Below are positions 10,296 to 21,300 of a stretch of 64,000 nucleotides of DNA, piece after piece (the first letter of the stretch is position 1; every line of letters starts with the position of its first letter). The position numbers and the translations under genes are program-made. Source of the stretch: Thamnocephalis sphaerospora (Eukaryota > Zoopagomycota > Zoopagomycetes > Zoopagales > Sigmoideomycetaceae); NCBI GenBank assembly GCA_003614735.1, contig KZ992427.1:27982-91981 (forward strand), read 5' to 3'. The notes under the pieces are model-generated. The model ran no database searches. It was given only the letters and a program-made list of their open reading frames with translations, and was not told where the DNA came from.

Positions 10296-10600
10296 TAAAG
10301 TACCCGGTGTGGCGTCACCCGTGGCGTAGATGGCCACTTGTAGGCGCCACATTAGCGATATTGCTTTCAATCGGCATCACGTCCACAGCCATTTTGCTGA
10401 AGCTCGCGGCTCTGTTAGTATCAGTCACAGCTATATGCCTGGCAGTGGAGCATGGTTCAGATGACCATCAGCACCACTATCTTTCCATCAGTGCTCTACT
10501 CGACAAGTTAAATTTCCTAGATGCATATATGTTGCTTTTGATGGCTTGTTGTACCTCAACGTCTACGTACTGTCTGTTCGTGTATTGTTGCTGTTAGCGA
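10296..10600 (+). CDS. Hydrophobic exon fragment, gene not resolved
   Basis: After an acceptor TTTAG at 10295 a frame encodes KYPVWRHPWRRWPLVGATLA followed by two membrane-like segments, up to a stop at 10595-10597. A second hydrophobic frame, LLYLNVYVLSVRVLLLL, overlaps its end and runs to a TAG at 10708-10710. No start codon with a good context was found in the 70 bp upstream. It may be a 3' exon of the preceding coiled-coil/TM gene, an independent small membrane gene with unresolved introns, or a decayed gene. Confidence 0.35.
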
Positions 10601-11351
10601 GTGCGAGCAGGCAAATGAGGTGGCGTTTGGTTCACTTGCTGAGCATGTCCGCCTTTATGACCGCCAGTTATGTGCTATGTACGCAAGAAAAGGAGCGATA
10701 GTTACGGACCCTTTGGCGAATGCGATATCGCCACAATTGTAGCGACTGGCCGTTCGTTTATCATTGAAACGCGCTAGAGCATCTACCGTCGAACGGTAGC
10801 ATGCAGCAAACCCGTAAAGAAGCTCGACAAGTAGGTAAGGTTACGATAAAGGTGTGCTGCATGGCGTAGCCCAGCCTGAGCGCAGACCTGTTGGTCGTGA
10901 CCGTAAACTAGCTTTTGCCAAATGCCCAAACGGTAGATTGATCATTAGGGCGACGAGTGGGGCGCGCACAATGGCGGCCGAATAAATCGCGCTAATGACG
11001 TCAGAGCCTGCAGCCAGCTTCATCAGCGCCATTCGCGCTTGTATTTGATGCTGTGCATGCTGCCGACCTTTCCTCAGCGGCCATTGGCGTCTGCGCATGC
11101 TGGTGCCGCAACAAGGTAGCGCTGGTGTTGGCACTGGGCGGGTGCTGCACAAGCTGGCAGCGCCCAGTTTTACTGATGATCGCCAATTAATCAAGCGAGG
11201 AAAAATAAAAACGTGTGCGACTCGGGATCGGCTATGACATGGACACCCGCCTCGTCTGCCTGCCCGGCCTCTTTCGCCATAGTTCCTTTTGCTTCGCATA
11301 TTCGCGCTACTAGGCAACTTTTGCCACTATCTGCGTGCTGTAAACATCGAT
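10601..11351. other. Intergenic region before MTD1
   Basis: Apart from the overlapping hydrophobic frame ending at 10710 I see no gene here. It holds the MTD1 promoter. Confidence 0.4.
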
Positions 11352-12460
11352 ATGCCGTGCAAGACTCTGCTTGCGTCTGGCATTGCTGCCAAATTCACGT
11401 AAGACGTGAGGAGTAGGGTTGCTAGCGACATGGGCCGCTCGCTTACACAGACGCGACAGGGAGGAGCTGCGCAGCCTGATTGCCGCGCGGGCAGATGGAC
11501 CGCCCACGCTTGTCGGTTTCCTGGCAAACGAGGATCCGTTTGCCGCAAAGTACGCCGAATGGACGGGCAAGACGTGCGAGGAGACTGGCATCAAATTTGA
11601 GCTGCGTCGCGTTGATCGCGAATCGCTCGAAGAGGCCATCGTAGATGCAAACGGTGATGTTCGCGTCAACGGCATCATCGTCTACTACCCAGTGTTTGGC
11701 GACCGGCAGGACCAGTACCTGCAAAACGTGGTTAGCCCGACCAAGGATGTTGAGGGCCTTTGCCACCAGTACTGCTACAACATGTACCACAACGTGCGCT
11801 TCCTGGACGAGGAAAAGCAGCGCAAGTGCATCATCCCGTGCACTCCACTGGCCATCGTCAAGGTGGGTTGGGCTGCATTCATGCGGCATACTGTGCGCCA
11901 ACAGCTAATTTGAATGCGGCGGTGCAGGTGCTTGAGCACATTGGCGTCTACAACTCCATCCTGCCCTATGGCGATCGGCTGCACGGCAAGACTGTTGCTG
12001 TCATCAACCGCAGCGAGGTGGTCGGCCGTCCGCTTGCCGCGTTGCTTGCCAACGACGGCGCCAAGGTGTACTCTGTGGACGTGAATGGCGTTCAGGTGTT
12101 TTCGCGCGGCCCGGGCATTGCGCTTGCGCGCCACAAGGTAAGCAGCATAAAGATGATTTTCTGCTAGTGGTGCGGCAATTCACACAGCCGCCCTTCCCAC
12201 AGGTAGCCGAGGTCAGCGAAAAGGCCGAGGAGGTGCTGCCGCTTTGTGACGTGGTAATCACGGGTGTGCCGGTCGAGTCGTACAAGGTGGACACGTCGAC
12301 GCTCAAGGATGGCGTGGTGGCCGTCAACTTCTCCAGCTATCGCAACTTTCCCGATAGCATCAAGCAAAAGGCCTCGCTTTACGTGCCGTCTGTTGGCAAG
12401 GTGACGGTGGCCATGCTGCAGCGTAATCTGCTACGCCTGGCAGAATACCAGCACATGTAG
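11352..12460 (+). CDS. MTD1: NAD-dependent 5,10-methylene-THF dehydrogenase (MTD1)
   Basis: Four exons: 11352-11398, 11451-11862, 11928-12137, 12203-12460; 308 residues. Mtd1 oxidises 5,10-methylene-THF to methenyl-THF with NAD+ in cytosolic one-carbon metabolism and lacks the cyclohydrolase activity of bifunctional enzymes. Similarity to yeast Mtd1 runs the whole length: TLLASGIAAKF at the start, LVGFLANEDPFAAKYAEWT, NGDVRVNGIIVYYPVFGDRQ, YNMYHNVRFLD, CIIPCTPLAIVK, the Rossmann-fold INRSEVVGRPLAALL, VVITGVP, KASLYVPSVGKVT. Usual yeast length is 320. The first exon is only 47 nt and supplies MPCKTLLASGIAAKF. The gene converges on SWD1 with 99 bp between the two stop codons. This monofunctional form is typical of fungi and supports the lineage call. 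Confidence 0.96.
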
Positions 12461-12559
12461 AAACGCCATATGGCATGAGCACAGGGTACATGAAGAGAGA
12501 CATTTTACACATGGTGTTCAATAGCACCGCATACGTAAAATCATCGTTGCACCGCGGTG

Positions 12560-14715
12560 CTAGTGCCCATGACCTGACAAAGCAGATTCAGTGTCGAGAC
12601 TGCCGCTTTGAAGTACAGCTTCGGTGGTGGCTGGTGTGGGCGTTGGATCGGCAATGGCTGCGGCAGTGCTAATCTGGTCGATAGCAGCTGCCGTTGACGG
12701 TGCCGACAGTCCAGACACAACGCCAGTGAGGCCCACATGGGCTGCAAGTAGCGTTAGATCGGAATCTGGTCGCACCGGGATGTGGAAGGCAGTGTCGTCG
12801 GCAGCCAACTCGTCTGCTTCGTCGCCTGCATCCAAATCGCTATCTGCGTCCGAGTCGTCGTATGGGTTTGCGTCTGTCACAGTGACCACGTCGATGGCCG
12901 GCTCGCTCTCATCGCTAGCGTCTTTAGCATTCCGTGTTTCGCGTGGATGGTCTATCTGATGTGCAGGCTCCCCTTGTATATTCTTGTGCGATTCATCCGG
13001 TACCTGTGCACAGGAGTAGATAGCTGAGTACACGGTGCTGATGATCGCAGACCTTTTTCCTACCGGCAGCGGCAGCGGCAGCGCCAGTGACGGCACTCAC
13101 CACGTCAAATTCATCCTCACGCTCCACGTACTCCACGTTCTCTTCAAGCTGAGAAAAATCCGGTGCATACGCGCTCCAGTGTTCCTCGCGATGCACCGAC
13201 CATATGTATACGCGTCCTGCTGCGGACACGGTCGCCATCACCGGTAAAAATGGATGCCACTGTTTGCAGAATGCGGTCAGACCAACGAGACGGGCGAGAA
13301 ACTTGCCACACCGCCGATCACGCACACATATATCCTCCACCATTTCCTTGGGCCCTTCCAGCATCTTGACCAGATTGCCACGTAGCCGATCCCAGATGTA
13401 CACATTGTGCTCGGCCTTGTGTGCAGAGCCTAAAGCCCGTTGGAGCGCGCTCTAGTCACTTTTGACGGCACGCATCGGATAAACTTACCTCCAACAACAT
13501 ACTCCTCATCGGAACTAAAGGTGCACTGATTCCACTGGTTGCGATCGATTAAATCTTGGAATTTGTGTCGCAGCGAAAGCGACATGGCCGGCGTGGCTGT
13601 TGCATCGCCATTTTCATCCACGTCCGTGTTCGTCTCTGAGGATGCATATGCAACATCGTAAACGCGAATTGCTCGGTCCAGCGAATTCACGGCCAAGTGT
13701 CTGCACATCATGAGTAATCCCTATCCGTCACAAAAACCGACTCTCTGACATACCCGCCTCGCTTGCTGACTCGGACCTGTCGTATGGCACTGCCTGTCAC
13801 CTGCATGGTAAATAGAACCTGTTTGGAGTGGTTGTCTGTGAGCATCGACGCATAACACGACCCTGGCCAGCGTGGTGCTACCACGTACCGCGCTCGAGTC
13901 TGCATCCAGCACGACTAGCCGGCCCTTGTGCGTGCCGAGAAACAGACGCTTGCCGTGACGATCAAAGCACAGCGTTGTCACAAAGTTCTTTCTAGCATGT
14001 CGACGGGTTAGCAGTGTGTGTGTGTCTATAACTTCTAGCCAGTTGGCAACCTACGAAAGGTCGTCGTCCTCCAAGCCGGCGTATAAAATGCTCCGCTGCT
14101 TTCTACCGTCGGCGCCCAATCTGATCTGCGTTACCGGGCCCATGTACGTGCTTGCCACCATCACGTTGCTATGCACAGAGATAGCAAGTATTAGCACTGC
14201 CTACTAGCTTTGGCTATGTCAAGTCGCCTACTTTTTTCGCGGGTGCATGGCCGATGCCAGGACGAGTGTGTTGAAGCGCACTGTTGCACGTCGCTGGCCA
14301 GTCTTTAGATCCCAGTAAATGCAGTTCCAGTCGGCAGCATTGGTAAGTAGATACCGGCTATCATGCGACCAGCTGGCGCGCAGTCGCTGGTTAGCTGGAG
14401 CGTTTTGGCCTGTCGCCTTACTATCGCGGTTGCCACTACCTAACGCCGATCACCGGCCGAATGTGGCCATCGAGCGAGCGGGCAATTCCGCGCGTCGTAT
14501 AGTCCCATACATAGCAGCGGCCGTCGCGACAGCCCACGGCCAGGTAGGAGCCCTGACGATTCCAGCGTGCACACAGCGCTTCTCCTCCCTCCACACAGTC
14601 GTCCAGCAGTTCGGGGTAGTTTTGCTCCGCGGGTGCTATCCGCGCGGATGGCGTTAGCTGACAGCGCAGGCCGAGGTATGTCTGCGGATGACTCACGAAG
14701 TAGTTGAAGATTCAT
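12560..14715 (-). CDS. SWD1: COMPASS subunit SWD1 / RBBP5 homologue
   Basis: Ten exons on the minus strand: 14697-14715, 14445-14635, 14232-14386, 14055-14168, 13889-13991, 13754-13818, 13489-13700, 13326-13429, 13101-13259, 12560-13003; 521 residues. RBBP5/Swd1 is the WD40 scaffold of the Set1/MLL H3K4 methyltransferase core. Match to RBBP5 is collinear: MNLQLLPPAEQNYPE at the start, YVWDYTTRGIARSLDGHI, SWSHDSRYLLTNAAD, FDRHGKRLFLGTHKG, LDRAIRVYDV, NVYIWDRLRGNLVK, and the diagnostic hinge WSAYAPDFSQLEENVEYVER. After the beta-propeller comes an acidic Asp/Glu/Ser region and a low-complexity tail. The first exon is only 19 nt. It shares a 98-bp divergent promoter with NSE3. Confidence 0.95.
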
Positions 14716-14813
14716 GACGACAGTAGTAGTAGTGGTGGTGGTGGTGGTGCAATCGACAGTGCGGACGCGTCACAATAAATTCAAGACGCGCACTTTCTTC
14801 TGCTCTAGTCGCG
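14716..14813. promoter_or_regulatory. 98-bp bidirectional promoter between SWD1 and NSE3
   Basis: Only 98 bp separate the start codons of SWD1 (minus, 14715) and NSE3 (plus, 14814). The interval includes a GTGGTG run at about 14732-14748 and GCGGACGCG. Both 5' UTRs and the core promoters must fit in it or overlap the opposite gene. Confidence 0.7.
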
Positions 14814-16120
14814 ATGAGCCAGTCAACACCACAGGTAAACCACCAAGGTTAATGCACGCGCAGTTGTCGCTATATGCTCAGTTGCGCTGCGACCTTGGCA
14901 GAGCACTCAGAGGCGGCGGCGCATCGAGCTGGACGACAATTATGAGCATGACTACTACACGCAGGCTAGCCAAACACCTGGCACGCAGACGCGACAGTCA
15001 GCAGCAGAGCGTGCTGCAGCACGCATGACGGACGAGGCAAGTAGCCATAGCAACTGAACAGAGCTGCCAATTTGGAAGGACAAACCGACTGTCGACGGCT
15101 GCCGCAATTGGTGCTAAAGGGCAGCCATGACTTTGGTACGTGTTGCTTATCGTTGGCGGTATTTGCAGGAAATGAATCGCAAAGTGAAGGACCTTGTGCG
15201 TCTTGCTCTGGCTGCAGAGCGACAACGAGTGCCGCTGAAACGCGAAGACATTGCCAAGAAAGGTTAGCTGGCACAAGTAAACTGCAGCGTGGCAGTATGC
15301 TAACGAGTGCTGTTACTAGTGCTGAAGGATCACTCGCGCGCTTTTCGCGTTATATTTGAAAAGACACAGGTGCAGCTGCGCCGTGTCTTTGGCATGGAAC
15401 TCGTGGAGCTGCCAACACGCGAGAAAGCTCAGCAGATTGGCGTGTCAGCAGCGCGACGAGGTGGGCATTAGCACTTGGTGTGCCGACTAGCATTGCTCTG
15501 ATCCGGATGACTACTGTTTAGCGGCGGTGCATCGCGAAAAGACTTCAACCAACACCTTTGTTCTACGTAGCATCCTGCCAGCCGAGTTACGCCACGCAGA
15601 GCTGATCGACTGGGGAGAGGATGCTGCATTGATGGGGTTCAGCATGGTGGTTTTGAGTCTAATCTACGTAAACGAGCGCACCCTCAGTGAAGGTAAGCAA
15701 CTGACAGCGCCCGTTGTCATCTGCTGCTAACATGACGTACGGCACAGAGCGACTGCATCATTATCTTCGCAAACTAGGTGTAACCGAGCGGCCACATCCC
15801 CAGCTAAAGTCTCTAGAGGTGGCGCTGATGCGTATGGTGAAAATTGGTTATCTGGATCGCGTGACAAGCAGCGGCGACAGTGGCGATGTGTCCGCCATCG
15901 AGTATCGGTGGGGGCCGCGTGCCAAAGTGGAGATGGATGAGCGAGAAATGGCCGACTTTGTCGTCAAGGTAAACACGCCAGCACACGGACTTGGAGTGCA
16001 AATGCTGGCTACTAACAAAATCACCTCTGTGGTCGCTAGGTCTTTGGGGATCAGGCGCCTGCCGACTTGGTCCAGTCGATCCGCAGGGCAAGCGGTGTGA
16101 TCGATGCATCTACTGCGTAA
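14814..16120 (+). CDS. NSE3: NSE3 / MAGE-domain subunit of the SMC5/6 complex
   Basis: Seven exons: 14814-14834, 14902-15036, 15169-15262, 15320-15460, 15522-15692, 15748-15968, 16040-16120; 287 residues. Nse3 pairs with the Nse1 RING protein and Nse4 in SMC5/6, which acts in recombination repair and rDNA stability. The N-terminal 50 residues are Gln/Arg-rich. The MAGE homology domain then follows: VKDLVRLALAAERQRVPLKR, KREDIAKK, FRVIFEKTQVQLRRVFGMEL, the helix MGFSMVVLSLIYVN, RLHHYLRKLGV, ALMRMVKIGYLDRV, and EYRWGPRAKVEMDEREMADF. Intron 2 (15037-15168) begins with GC, in the strong context GAG|GCAAGT, so it is a GC-AG intron. The gene converges on BRF. Confidence 0.92.
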
Positions 16121-16244
16121 CTTTCGATACAGCCGTTTATGCTGTGCTGCAGCATACACACTTGGCCATGGATGCGTGTTGGCAAAGACAAAAATGCTCT
16201 ATAGTACAGATATAATGGCAAATTTGGTGCAGAGAGTGGCGTCT

Positions 16245-17984
16245 TCAGGTGTTGGCGTTGGCGCACTGCGGTGTTGGCTCCGCAGCGCAGCCGTCTATGC
16301 GATTCAGATACGCCTGTAATTGCGACATCCAAAATAGCGCGCTAAACAGTGAGCCAATGTGGCTCAGCGTACTGTGAGCCAATGGTACTTACGTGTACTT
16401 CATCGGTAGTCCGCAGGTAGGCTCGTTCCTCGGCAGCGGACAGGTCCTCTTCAGTAAGCTCAGGATGAGCCAATGCACTGGCACTGCGCTGGGGATGCAC
16501 CAAGGCCGGCTGCTCCAGCGTACATGACGTTGTGTCGTCAGTGGCAGTCGCTGCTGGAGAGGCGCTCGCACGTTCAAAGGATGGCGCTTGAAAATCAGCC
16601 ATGTGCAGCGTGACAAGCGCTGGCGGCTCATTGGCTGGCAAGGCAAATTGTTCGCGCTCAAAAGCCGGCAGTCCAGCCGCGTGTGGCTGTACAAGCGATG
16701 CAAGTGCCGCTGCAGCTGGTGGCTTGGCCGCAGTGGACACGCTTCTTTCCAATGTAGGTGTCGGACCGGGCGTACTCGCTTGCTCATCGCCGGTGGCTGT
16801 AGCTAGGCTGCTTGCCATTGCGTTCTCAGGATCTTCGATAATCTCCCGCCAGCGCGCAACCAGTGTGCGCAATGAAGCAGCAAAAAAGGCACGGTTGATG
16901 CCGGGACGTATGCGTGGGGAACAACCACGCCGCTCTTCGGACAGACGCTCTGCTTGTGCCAGGTCTGGCAGCGAGCGCACATACGCCGCAAGCACGCGCC
17001 GTTGCTCGCATCGACCGCGGCCCACCGTGGTCGATGCAACGCCCAGCGCCTCTGAAAGTCGAGCCTCCAGTCCTTTGGCAACGCTGTCAAGATCGCAGCC
17101 TAGCTCGGCTTCCAAAGCAAACAGCAGCGCAATTACCGCCAGCGTATCTGGCCGTCGACCGGTTACCAGACCGGCGCGCGCAGCATACATGAGCATGATG
17201 CGCGCATTCTGTTCTACACGTGCGGTTACAGCCGGAAGATCGTATTGTTTGGCGACAGCGCGTAGCCTGGCCATCTTTCCAGCCAGAAAAGAGGTTGGAT
17301 CGGTAGCAGCGGGTGCTCGCTCCGTGCACTGTGCAGCATCGAGAAAACGCTCCGTCTGCCGGTAGACGCGCTTCAAGACCGATGTATCGCAACCGAGATG
17401 CTCCTGGAAACAAAAAAAGATCAGCCCCCTCGGCGAAATGCTTATATGCATCGGATGCCACGTACAGAAAGTTCGGCCAAGCTCATGGCACGGCCAGACT
17501 CGCGCAGTACCAGCAGAATGCACACGGCAGCAACCAGCCGACGCGGGCGCACCGCCAGTCCTCCGTCCAGACAACGTGCAAACAAATGCCATGCACGCTC
17601 GTGACCTGCGCCCATGTCGAGACTGCTGGCGAGTCGACGCTGCTGCTCGCGCCAGTGGCCCTGTTGTATATGCAGTGAGTATATGCGCCTATATCTTGGC
17701 GATGCCCAGCCTGCCAGCCTTACCCTGGAGCGACTGATACCTCCAGAGGCACGCTGGCCCGTCACGCCAGGGACGGCGCGATGTAGACGCCCGCGCACTG
17801 GCAACTGACCCGCAATGACGGTGGCATGACGGTCCAGGTGCACCGTCTCATCGACGGGTCGCTGCGCAACGAGTCTCGTTGTAGCCAGCACAGCACCACA
17901 GGCGGTGCACACCTCCTCACCCGAGTCTGTCTCGGCGGTGGCAGCTGCTTTTCCACAGTGACTGCAGAGGTCCGGTGGCGTCAT
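16245..17984 (-). CDS. TFIIB-related factor, TFIIIB subunit (BRF1/BRF2-like)
   Basis: Four-exon model on the minus strand: 17724-17984, 17466-17660, 16393-17403, 16245-16313 (last exon tentative); 511 residues. BRF proteins recruit RNA polymerase III to tRNA and related promoters. Visible parts: N-terminal zinc ribbon CSHC...CTAC; first cyclin repeat around RRLASSLDMG...RRLVAAVCILLVLRESGRAMSLA; second cyclin repeat with ARAGLVTGRRPDTLAVIALL; and near the C-terminus LTEEDLSAAEERAYLRTTDEVH, which resembles the conserved block of BRF proteins. Zinc ribbon plus two cyclin folds is definite. BRF1 versus BRF2 is open, since the length and the YLRT--EV block recall BRF2. The ATG at 17984 was preferred over an upstream GTG. 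A donor GTAAGT at 16392 shows at least one more exon; alternatives ending near 16090 or 16342 exist. Confidence 0.82.
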
Positions 17985-18379
17985 GGAGTACAGCACGCGA
18001 TAACGTCTCGGCCGTGCGTGTGTGTGTGTGTGTGTGTGTGGAGCAGACAGGCGGCTGCGCGTGATCTAGCGCATCATTGATCCCTTAAGCTGCCCAGACA
18101 CTCATTGCCCCCAACGCTGGTCCATGTCACTCATTCACCCGCTTGTTCTTCTGCCTGTTTAACCGCCTGCCTGCTTCAACGCCCACGACCGCGCCCGTTA
18201 GTTTGCCCGCCTGCCTGCGCCTGTAGTCTGCCTTGCCTCGTCTTGCCTCTTTACTGCGCTGCCTTGTGTGGGTTCCTGCCACTGTTCTGCATTCTCTTGT
18301 TCTCGTGTACAGCTTTCTGAATAGCGCTACTGCGCAACGGGTGCAGTGAGCCGCTGGCCTGCTGCCGTTGGTCGTCACC
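17985..18379. other. Divergent promoter BRF / VPS13 with (GT)n tract
   Basis: 395 bp between divergent starts. Holds a (GT)n run at about 18018-18041 and pyrimidine-rich sequence before the VPS13 ATG. No gene seen. Confidence 0.55.
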
Positions 18380-21300
18380 ATGTTTGAGACTCTGGTAGCC
18401 AATGTGCTCAACAAGTTTCTTGGTGATTTTGTCGACAACTTGGAGCGCAACCAGCTCAATATCGGCATTTGGAGTGGTAGGCAGCATTGCATGCATAAAC
18501 GAAACGTACCACTGAGGCATCCGTGCACGTGCATCAGGTGACGTGACGCTGAACAACCTGCGTCTGAAGAAGGATGCGCTGGATCGCTTTCATTTGCCGG
18601 TCGACGTCAAGGAGGGTGGGTGTATGGCGGGATGCATGTCCGTCGAGGTCATTCTGATGTCATGCTGTGTGTAGGGTATCTGGGAAACCTTGTGTTGAAG
18701 ATCCCGTGGCACAACCTGAAGGGTGAGCCAGTGCGGGTGTTTATCAAGAATGTCTATCTGCTGGCTGCACCGCGCGCCAATAGCGGCTATGACGAGGATG
18801 AGGAAAAGGCGCGCGAGTTTCGGCTCAAGATGGACAAGCTGGAAACAGCCGAGATGCTGCAGCCAAAGGCAGCGTCACAGAGCCAGGAGGAGAGCATGAA
18901 GAGCGCCTCGTTTACCAACCAGCTTATCACCAAGATTGTGGACAATCTACAGGTGTCCATCAACGACATTCATATTCGCTACGAGGATAACGTCAGCCAT
19001 CCTGGGGTAAGGCAACGCGCTGTCCACCAATGCAAAGGACGCTGACGACGATGTAATGGCACACGAACAGCATCCATTCGCATTTGGTATTACACTGCAT
19101 AAGCTCTCTGCGCAGTCGACCGATGGCAACTGGAACGAAACCTTTATCGAGGATCCTACCGGCACGATCCACAAGCTGTGCACGCTCGACTGTCTAGCAA
19201 TGTATCTCAACACAGAGACAGAATCGTTGGCGAATCTCAAAAATCCAGTTCAGCATTACACCTCATTGGTGAGCCTGCGTGAAAGGAGATTACTAGAATC
19301 GACAATTAGCGTGGTGGCTAACGTGCATTTATCGCTCGGCGTGATGTTGTCAGATTGCAAGCGATCAAAACACGCCAAAGGGACAACAGTACATACTGAA
19401 GCCTGTATCCGGTTCGGGACGGGTACGTATAGCGTGCTACTGTGCAGTGGCCAGGTGCTAATGCCATGCGATGACGGCTGCGCTATAGTTGACTCTCAAT
19501 CGCACGTTTTCAGCGGAGAAGCCAAAAAATAGTGCAACGCTGCTCTTTGACGAGTTGGCATTCTCCTTGGACGACGAACAGTACCGTGACGTGCTGCTAT
19601 GCCTAAACTTTTTCCATTTCTCCATTCGTCAGCAGCAGGTAGGCGACAGGCGTCTGGTGATCGGTGTGACTCGGTATGTTGTCAGCTGACGACCGCGAGT
19701 CGATGCGTAGTATCGCAAATACCGACCATCAGAGGGCTCCACGCCTAAAACACATCCGCGCGAGTGGTTCCGCTTTGCTGGTGACTGCATTCTGCGCGAA
19801 ATACACGATCGCAGGCGTCGATGGACATGGGACTATATTGCTCAGCGACGAGATGAGCGCACCAAGTATATTCGCCCTTTTGTAGATTCACAGCTGGACG
19901 CGCAGTGGTTCCAGGTAAGTAGGGCAGGCGAAAGTGTTGGAGCGTACTGCTTACTGGTGTCGAATAGCAAACGGAAGATGCTCGGGAGCTGGCTGAGCTG
20001 GAGCAGGACCTTTCCTACGAAGACTTGCGCTTCTATCGGTCTATTGCTCGCGCCAAGCTACGCAAAGAGAAAGCCTACCAGGGTATGTGTGTGTAGAGCG
20101 TGACGACATGTTGGACACAATACTCATGCGCGATTGTATGGTACGTCTGTTGGCCTAGAGCGTATACAGCGTGAACAAGTCGCGCAGCAGCAGAATCGCG
20201 GCTGGTTTGGTGGCTGGTGGGGTGCAGCGGCCGGCAGTGCCGAGCCAACAGCATCGACTGGGAATTCAGGCGAGAGCACTGGCGGCAATGGCACCGGAGA
20301 AGCTATTTTGTCGGAGCAGGAGATGAAGGTGCTTTATGACACGATCGATTTTGACGAGGGAGCAAACATTTTCGATGTTCCAAAGGAGGTGAGTTACAGG
20401 ACGTTATGTCGCGCCATCTTGTACTAGTCGCTGATCTACCAGCGCGCTAACTCACTGCAAATCTATCGCTGTCACTAGTTTGTCATGATCGAGGTCAATG
20501 CGCAGCTGCGACGCGGCTCTTTAACGCTACGCTATTCGCCACGCTCTGGTGACACTGAGCTAGCATCAGTACTGTTTGACACGTTTACCGCCTCCTTTCT
20601 TAAGCGGTCGGACAATTTTACGGCGAGCATTGCGCTGCAGGACTTTCAGATTCACGACAGCAGTACGCTCAACACGCTGTATCCTCTGCTGGCCAAGGTG
20701 CAGGATGTGGCCAAGCTGGCAGCTAAGCAGGAGTCTGGTGATGGGTCGCAGCTTTTGCCGGCGGATGAGAGCGTAAGCGCCGAGGATCTGTCTGTTATGA
20801 GCCATCGCACAGAGCCGTTTCTGTACCTTCAGTTTGAACACAAGCCGCTGGATGAGCGTGCCGATAATGCTGTGCTCTTGCGCATGCGCAACATTGAGTT
20901 TATCTACAACCAAGCGGTGGTTGATACACTGGCGACGTTCTTCCGCCCACCTGCACCTGCACTCGAGTCGATCAATGCGCTCATTGTAAGTGCCGTGGCG
21001 CTTGCTGTGTGCCAAGACACATAGAGCCAGTGGTCAGCTTGCTAACAATACGGGGTTCATTGTACAGGAAGCGGCCGGAGATACATTTGAGGGATTCAAG
21101 GAGCAGACGCTTGCCGGACTCGAGTTTGCGCTAGAGAACCATCAGACGCTGGATGTTCGCATCGACATTGATGCACCGATTTTTGTGCTGCCCGAAAGGT
21201 GAGTAGACCATGCAACAAAACGTATGTCGGCTGGCTGACATATCGGCACTTTGCAGCTGTGTCGACACCAACTGCAACGTCATCGTCGTGGATTTGGGTC

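Noticed and set aside
16601-17365. 254-codon plus-strand frame
   Set aside because: Lies wholly antisense to the BRF coding exon, Ser/Arg-rich composition typical of a shadow, no domain.
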